Shown here one piece after another: positions 59,613 through 64,000 of a stretch of 64,000 bases of DNA (its first letter is position 1; each line of letters begins with the position of its first letter). The notes under the pieces were generated by a model. It searched no databases. It was not told the DNA's origin and was given only the letters and a program-made list of their open reading frames with translations. Both the position numbers and the translations under genes were made by a program. This DNA is from Bacillota bacterium. GTDB lineage: Bacteria; Bacillota; Clostridia; Christensenellales; UMGS416. The stretch spans positions 1 through 64,000 of the forward strand of contig JAEYPH010000076.1 of NCBI GenBank assembly GCA_023410875.1. Reading direction: 5' to 3'.

Positions 59613-60518
59613 TTACAAGCGGACCTGTGACGACGGGCCTTCGGCGGCCTTGGCGCGGGCTTCGCCAATCTCCTTGTCCCAGTTCAGGTGGCGGTAGTCG
59701 GCGGCCTTATCGTCGGTCTGGAACCAGTTCAGGAAGTCCTCCCACATGGGCACCGTCCACGCGGTGTCGATCTGGGCGGTCGTGTAGGTCTTGCTGTCCA
59801 GGCGCAAAAAGCCGAAGATGTCGCGCACGTGACTCTTCTCCGCGCCCACGACGACCTCCTCGGCCAGGTGCGGCGGAATGAAGATGACGCCGGAGGGCGT
59901 GGCCAGCACGACGTCGCCGGGCATGCAGATGGCGTTGCCGATGCGGCATGGCACGTTGAAACCGGTCATCGTGACGTCGCCGATACCGGTCGGGTCATTG
60001 CCGCGGTAGAAGGTGTTCACGTTCTCGATCTTCAGGATCTGCTCCAGGTCGCGCACGCCACCCCAGATGATGGCGCCGCCGCGCTTGGTGCGCGTGGAGA
60101 TGGCCGTGGACAGGTTGCCGCCCACGTAGGTGCCCTGATAGATCTTGTCGAACAGGTCCACGACGACGACATCGTCTTCCACCAGTTGATCGATGACCCA
60201 TTGGTTGAAGAAGCCCCGGCGGTCCTCACACTCGTGGCCGTATTTGAGCAGCGTCTCGTGCAGGTCAGGGCGCATGGGCACCATGACCGTGGTTACGGCG
60301 CGGCCCACCATGGTCTTGGTCGGGTGCACGATGCGGAAGTCTCCCTGAAACTGATACTTGAAGCCGTGGTTCCACAGCGGGCCCCAGGCCTCTTCCAGCG
60401 TGATGTTGCGCATGCGGCGCAAGATGTCGGCGGAAACCTTCGGGCGGCCGTCTTCGAACCGTTCGCCGGTCCACAGCGGCGTAAGCTGGATGATGTCTTC
60501 GCGGCAGTCGAACTTCAT
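59613..60518 (-). CDS. RraA-family protein (HMG aldolase / demethylmenaquinone methyltransferase-like)
   Basis: 301 residues. ATG at 60,518 follows AGGAGGGGACCC, better than an upstream start. The RraA fold is seen in VVVVDLFDKIYQGTYVGGNLST, RGGAIIWGGVRDLEQI (the substrate-binding G-x-x-R-D) and CMPGDVVLATPSGVIFIPPHLAEEV. It is nearly twice as long as E. coli RraA, with about 90 extra N-terminal and 60 C-terminal residues, like metal-dependent 4-hydroxy-4-methyl-2-oxoglutarate aldolase relatives. Substrate not known. Confidence 0.82.
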   Translation of the reverse strand: MKFDCREDIIQLTPLWTGERFEDGRPKVSADILRRMRNITLEEAWGPLWNHGFKYQFQGDFRIVHPTKTMVGRAVTTVMVPMRPDLHETLLKYGHECEDRRGFFNQWVIDQLVEDDVVVVDLFDKIYQGTYVGGNLSTAISTRTKRGGAIIWGGVRDLEQILKIENVNTFYRGNDPTGIGDVTMTGFNVPCRIGNAICMPGDVVLATPSGVIFIPPHLAEEVVVGAEKSHVRDIFGFLRLDSKTYTTAQIDTAWTVPMWEDFLNWFQTDDKAADYRHLNWDKEIGEARAKAAEGPSSQVRL

Positions 60519-60663
60519 GGGTCCCCTCCTGTCTATTGGCGCGTGTACGGCGCTCTGCCCGGCGGGGCTGCGCACCGTTCCCATTATATCGCCCATCGCA
60601 TCACTTGGGATAACAATAATATATATGGTTGTATAGACGATCAGACTTGCGGGACCTTGCAGG

Positions 60664-61701
60664 TTACGCTTTTGCCCCGGCCAGCTGCAGCACTGTCATC
60701 GCCAGTTCCTCCACGGCAGTCTCGTCGGAGGCCAGGCCCTGCTTGATCCTGGCGTCGGCCCGGGCACAGCGGGCGACGACCTCGGCGATGGCCGTCCCGC
60801 TCCAGCGGGCGGCGGCGCGGCCAGCGGCATCCAGCGCAAAGCCCGCCACGCCCAGGTTCTGGGCCAGCACCCGCATGTCCGCACCTTTGCCCTGGGCCTT
60901 CACGGCGGCCATTAGGCGGGCCTGGCGCTCGACGAGGCTGAGCATGGAGCCCACGCCCTCGCCTTCCTGCAGCAGCGGGCGCAGCTTGCGCATGGCCTCG
61001 GCCCCCTGGCCGGCAAACAGGTTGTCCAGAAAGCTGAACACCTTATATTCCTGCGTTTGTATGCACACGGCCTCGATGTCGGCGCGGGTCAGGTTGCTGC
61101 CCGGCCCGGCATGGGCACAGGCTTTGTCCACCTCGTGGCTGAGCACCTCCAGGTCGTTGCCTGCATATTGGATCAGAAAACGGGCGTCCTCACGGCTCAC
61201 GGCGCAGTCGTTGCGCCGGCACATCTTGGCGATCTGTGTCAGCAGTTCGTCCTCGCCCAAGCGGGCGAACTCCACGACGTCGGCCACCTTGATCAGTTGC
61301 TTGTAGGCGGCCTTGGTCGTGTCCAGCCCGGCGCGCATCAGGAACACCAGCACGCTGGTCGGTGAAAAACGTGCGGTCAGGCGCTCCAGCTCCTCGGCCT
61401 CGGCGCGGCTGTCCAGGCCGCTGCCTCGGCTGGAGGACGTCAGCATCGCGTAATCGCGCACGACAATCAGCCTCTTCTCGGCCATAAAGGGCAATGTCTC
61501 GGCGGAGCGGCGGATCTCGGCGGCGTTGGCGCGCTCGCCCTCCAGCAGCAGATAGTTGAGATCCTCCATGCCCGGCGACACGAGCTTGGCCTTGAGCGCC
61601 TCCATCGTGCGGTCCTTGACATATTCCTCCGGCCCGTGGAAGATCAGGATGCCCTCCACGGTTCCGGCGTTGATCTTAGCGAAAACTTCCCTGTAACCCA
61701 T
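60664..61701 (-). CDS. holA: DNA polymerase III delta subunit
   Basis: 345 residues. ATG at 61,701 follows GGGGGAGTGGGCCG, and overlaps the comEC end by 26 nt; the longer frame is not supported. The clamp-loader fold begins with VEGILIFHGPEEYVKDRTME and continues FMAEKRLIVVRDYAML, SVLVFLMRAGLDTTKAAYK and ISREDARFLIQYAGNDLEVL-type sequence. It opens the beta clamp in replication. comEC followed by holA is a common order in Firmicutes. Confidence 0.9.
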   Translation of the reverse strand: MGYREVFAKINAGTVEGILIFHGPEEYVKDRTMEALKAKLVSPGMEDLNYLLLEGERANAAEIRRSAETLPFMAEKRLIVVRDYAMLTSSSRGSGLDSRAEAEELERLTARFSPTSVLVFLMRAGLDTTKAAYKQLIKVADVVEFARLGEDELLTQIAKMCRRNDCAVSREDARFLIQYAGNDLEVLSHEVDKACAHAGPGSNLTRADIEAVCIQTQEYKVFSFLDNLFAGQGAEAMRKLRPLLQEGEGVGSMLSLVERQARLMAAVKAQGKGADMRVLAQNLGVAGFALDAAGRAAARWSGTAIAEVVARCARADARIKQGLASDETAVEELAMTVLQLAGAKA

Positions 61702-63901
61702 CGGCCCACTCCCCCACCCACGGCTGCTCACCCTCGGCCAGCAGCGCCAGGCTCGCGCATGCATCCATATTGTAGGCCCTGGCAGCCCCTTCGGCAACCC
61801 CGTCGGGCAGCACTGCCACATCGACACCGGCCAAATCCAGCCCGGCGGCGCGCTTGGCGCTCATGCACAGCACCGCCGTGCCCGCACCAACCAGCGCAGC
61901 CTGCGCTTCTCTTTCACCGTCCGGGCGCATCCAGGCCACATAGGCGATGTCGCGCCCTGCCGTCTGCAATCTCAGTGCGGCGCAGCCATCGCCCATGGTG
62001 GCCTCTTCGGCCTCCTCCGCCGTGCTCACAGAGATGCCCAGCGCCGCAGCGTCCTGCAGGAAGGCCTCGGCCGCCGGATCGCCCGGCCAGCTGCCCGGCA
62101 CGACGACTGCCTTCACAGCCAGGCCCGGATGGCGCAGCGCCGTGCCGTCGGGCGGCGGCTCCGGGGGCAGGAAGTACAGCACGTCCACCGATGCCAGGCC
62201 TCGCTTGGCGGCATAGGCCGCCGCGGCGTCCCACTGGCCGGCGCAGGCCACATAGCGCCTGCCGTCCTGTTGCCAGAAGATGCTTGCGCTATCGCGCTCC
62301 GTGAGTATGGCGGCGTCGCAGCGATATGCCGGTGGTTGCGGCCAGCGCACGACCATAGCCGTGGCCAGCATCAGCGCTACAGCCGCCAAGCTCAACCGGC
62401 CCCGGCGGCTCAACCGCACCACCGACGGTGACAAACCCAGCGCTGCCCCGCCGAAGGCCAGCGCCAGCCATAGCGGCGGCGAAGGCGCAGCCAGCACCGG
62501 CGCCCGGGCGGCCAGCCAGAGCGCGCCATCCAGATAGAGCCGCACGCACCCATCCAGCAGGCCGCCCACGGCCTGGGCGGCACCGTCCAGCCAGCCCACG
62601 GCCAGCAGCGCCATGCCGCCCAGTTGCAGCATTTCCGAGACCGGCACCATGACCAGGTTGGAGAGCGGCGAGATCAGCGGCAGCGTGTTGAAGTAGTACA
62701 GCAGCATCGGCAGCGCCATGATCTGCACCGTCACCGTGACGCCCAGAGCTCCGGCCAGCCGGCGCAGAACCTTCCGCCGCCGCGGCAGCAGGCGCTCCAG
62801 CGGTCCCATCCACAGCAGGATGGCCGCCACTGCCGTAAAGCTCAGCTGGAACCCAACATCGAACAAGTCCAACGGGTTGACAGCCAGCAGCACCAGCGCC
62901 GCGGCGCTCAGCGCGCTCAGGCCGTCGTAGCGCCGGGCAGTCAGCCGCGCCAGCAGCACCGTGAGCCACGCCACAGCGGCCCGGGCCACCGAGGGCGACA
63001 GCCCCGCGTAGGCCACGTAGCCCGCCAGCACCAGCAGGCTGCCCGCCACGGCCAGCGCCATCGGCGCGCGCAGGCGGCGTAGCAGCAGCCAGGCGGCCCC
63101 GGCAGTCAACGTGATGTTGAGGCCGCTGACCGCCAGCAGATGGGCGGCGCCCAGGCGGTTGAACGCGTCGGAGGTGTTGTCGTCTATACCGTCGCGGTCG
63201 CCGCTCAGCAGCGCATCCACCAGCGCGGCGCTGCGGGGCGACAGGCGGCTGTACAGCACCCCGTGGGCGTAATCCCGGAAGCGCTGCAGCAGCGCCGCCG
63301 GCCCTGTTGGCTGCTGCTCGTGGATGTCCTGGGGCCCGTCCGCGTAGGCGTAGAAGCGCACGCCCTGGCGCATCTGGTACCCTCTGCCGTTGAAGCCGCC
63401 GTAGAACTGGGTTCCATGGGGGCGGCTCAGGCGCACCGTGGCGGCATAGATTCCATGGTGGATCAACGCGCTGTCCTCGGCTGCCGTCACGCGCACGCGG
63501 CCCGCCAGTGGCTGGCCGTCTATTGTCACGTCGTCCAGCACATAGCGGACGGTCTGCTCCGGGTCGATTCCGGCCTGCACAATGCGTCCGGTCAACTCCA
63601 CCGGCTCCGGCGGTGTCCAAGGGTCCCACACCCAGGCCGGCAGCGCGATGTTCACCGCCGTGACGCCGGCGCACAGCGAAAGCGCCAGCGCGCACAACAG
63701 CAAGTTGCGCCGCAGCGCATACAGCGTGGCTGCCAGCATCGCCAGCGCGAGCATGGCCAGCAGGCCATAGTTGACGGGAATGGTCCATTGGGCGCCCAGC
63801 ACGATGCCCAGCATATAGTAAAGCGCAACAGGAAACAGCGGCCGCTCCTCGAAGGAGCGCACCCAAAGGCGAGGCTCGAGGGGCGCCGCCGGCGTCGTCA
63901 T
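61676..63901 (-). CDS. comEC: ComEC/Rec2 DNA-uptake channel, degenerate hydrolase domain
   Basis: 741 residues; ATG at 63,901 overlaps the preceding stop (ATGA). N-terminal helices and OB-like domain, then the competence channel (AHLLAVSGLNITLTAGAAW; RAAVAWLTVLLARLTARRYD; NPLDLFDVGFQLSFTAVAAI). The C-terminal domain (about 515-741) lies where other ComEC proteins have a metallo-beta-lactamase fold, but the HxHxDH metal motif is gone; the place reads VLYFLPPEPPPDG. So DNA transport may persist without the nuclease-like activity. Confidence 0.88.
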   Translation of the reverse strand: MTTPAAPLEPRLWVRSFEERPLFPVALYYMLGIVLGAQWTIPVNYGLLAMLALAMLAATLYALRRNLLLCALALSLCAGVTAVNIALPAWVWDPWTPPEPVELTGRIVQAGIDPEQTVRYVLDDVTIDGQPLAGRVRVTAAEDSALIHHGIYAATVRLSRPHGTQFYGGFNGRGYQMRQGVRFYAYADGPQDIHEQQPTGPAALLQRFRDYAHGVLYSRLSPRSAALVDALLSGDRDGIDDNTSDAFNRLGAAHLLAVSGLNITLTAGAAWLLLRRLRAPMALAVAGSLLVLAGYVAYAGLSPSVARAAVAWLTVLLARLTARRYDGLSALSAAALVLLAVNPLDLFDVGFQLSFTAVAAILLWMGPLERLLPRRRKVLRRLAGALGVTVTVQIMALPMLLYYFNTLPLISPLSNLVMVPVSEMLQLGGMALLAVGWLDGAAQAVGGLLDGCVRLYLDGALWLAARAPVLAAPSPPLWLALAFGGAALGLSPSVVRLSRRGRLSLAAVALMLATAMVVRWPQPPAYRCDAAILTERDSASIFWQQDGRRYVACAGQWDAAAAYAAKRGLASVDVLYFLPPEPPPDGTALRHPGLAVKAVVVPGSWPGDPAAEAFLQDAAALGISVSTAEEAEEATMGDGCAALRLQTAGRDIAYVAWMRPDGEREAQAALVGAGTAVLCMSAKRAAGLDLAGVDVAVLPDGVAEGAARAYNMDACASLALLAEGEQPWVGEWADGLQGSFR

Positions 63902-64000
63902 CCGATCTGGTAGCAGGCGCCTTCCTGGGCCAGCTCCGCGAGCGGGTGCGCGCGGTGGGCCTCATCCAGAAGGACACTCTCGTCGATCTCCGGGTGGATG
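63898..64000 (-). CDS. 3' end of an unrecognised chromosomal gene
   Basis: Only the last 33 codons are inside the window, ending LLDEAHRAHPLAELAQEGACYQ plus two residues and TGA at 63,898-63,900. The stop overlaps the comEC start by 4 nt, so it is probably in the same operon. Not enough sequence to assign a family. Confidence 0.6.
   Translation of the reverse strand, partial: IHPEIDESVLLDEAHRAHPLAELAQEGACYQIG

Noticed and set aside
62289..63977. 562-codon minus-strand frame overlapping comEC
   Set aside because: Gly/Ala/Arg-rich out-of-frame reading of comEC; comEC itself has clear channel motifs.
1..64000. rRNA, tRNA or riboswitch
   Set aside because: I saw no cloverleaf, rRNA segment or known riboswitch core in the non-coding stretches, but I could not run covariance models.

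Overview
The window holds two kinds of DNA. Positions 1 to about 56,165 are an integrative and conjugative element (ICE) of the kind found in gut Firmicutes (Bacillota, class Clostridia). Positions from about 56,165 to 64,000 are higher-GC host chromosome. The Firmicutes assignment rests on strong AGGAGG-type ribosome binding sites, a Bacillus-type LexA box, a FATA-class type IV secretion gene set (PrgI, VirB4, VirB6-like, NlpC/P60, VirD4, MobC, MOBP relaxase), TnpV, and a Tad pilus without a secretin. I cannot name the species. Almost every gene is on the minus strand; the exception is a two-gene SOS-type unit at 13,276-14,813.

Layout. (1) 1-12,661 is a defence-type cargo island, read right to left: SNF2 helicase, type III-like Mod, type III-like Res, a class III cyclase-fold protein, a fusion of a HEPN domain with an MGMT-like domain, two very small proteins (one a zinc ribbon), and the start of a GHKL ATPase that runs off the window. 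Degenerate CGTGTTAT repeats lie in the non-coding DNA on both sides of the main cluster. (2) 12,662-14,980 holds a 35-bp-period repeat array, a LexA-box promoter, a Y-family polymerase with a small partner gene, and a terminator. (3) 15,003-31,096 is the mobilisation and conjugation module with a candidate oriT at about 29,494-29,562. (4) 31,169-39,652 has a 2,462-residue LtrC-like methylase/helicase with a tnpV gene nested in another frame, plus accessory genes. (5) 39,724-41,120 has a Fic protein and an HD-GYP protein. (6) 41,186-47,514 has three secreted or surface proteins. (7) 47,620-53,963 is a Tad/Flp pilus assembly operon. (8) 54,240-55,974 is parAB. (9) The ICE ends at about 56,165 inside the host yifB/comM gene, which it cuts short. 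(10) The chromosome continues with an orphan PAS histidine kinase, an RraA-family protein, holA and comEC.

How the parts fit. The element encodes its own transfer (relaxase, coupling protein, T4SS), partitioning (ParAB), a probable cell-contact apparatus (Tad pilus plus FN3 and VWA/CARDB surface proteins), anti-restriction-like proteins (ArdC-like and LtrC-like) and an SOS-controlled translesion polymerase, and carries a restriction-type defence island. No integrase or recombinase is in the window, so the other ICE end, the 3' part of yifB and probably the integrase lie beyond the left edge.

The observations most worth following are the HEPN-MGMT fusion, the three-gene SNF2/Mod/Res cluster with a cyclase-like neighbour, the tnpV gene (with its own ribosome binding site and terminator) overprinted on the LtrC-like gene, and a perfect 27-bp palindrome inside parB.
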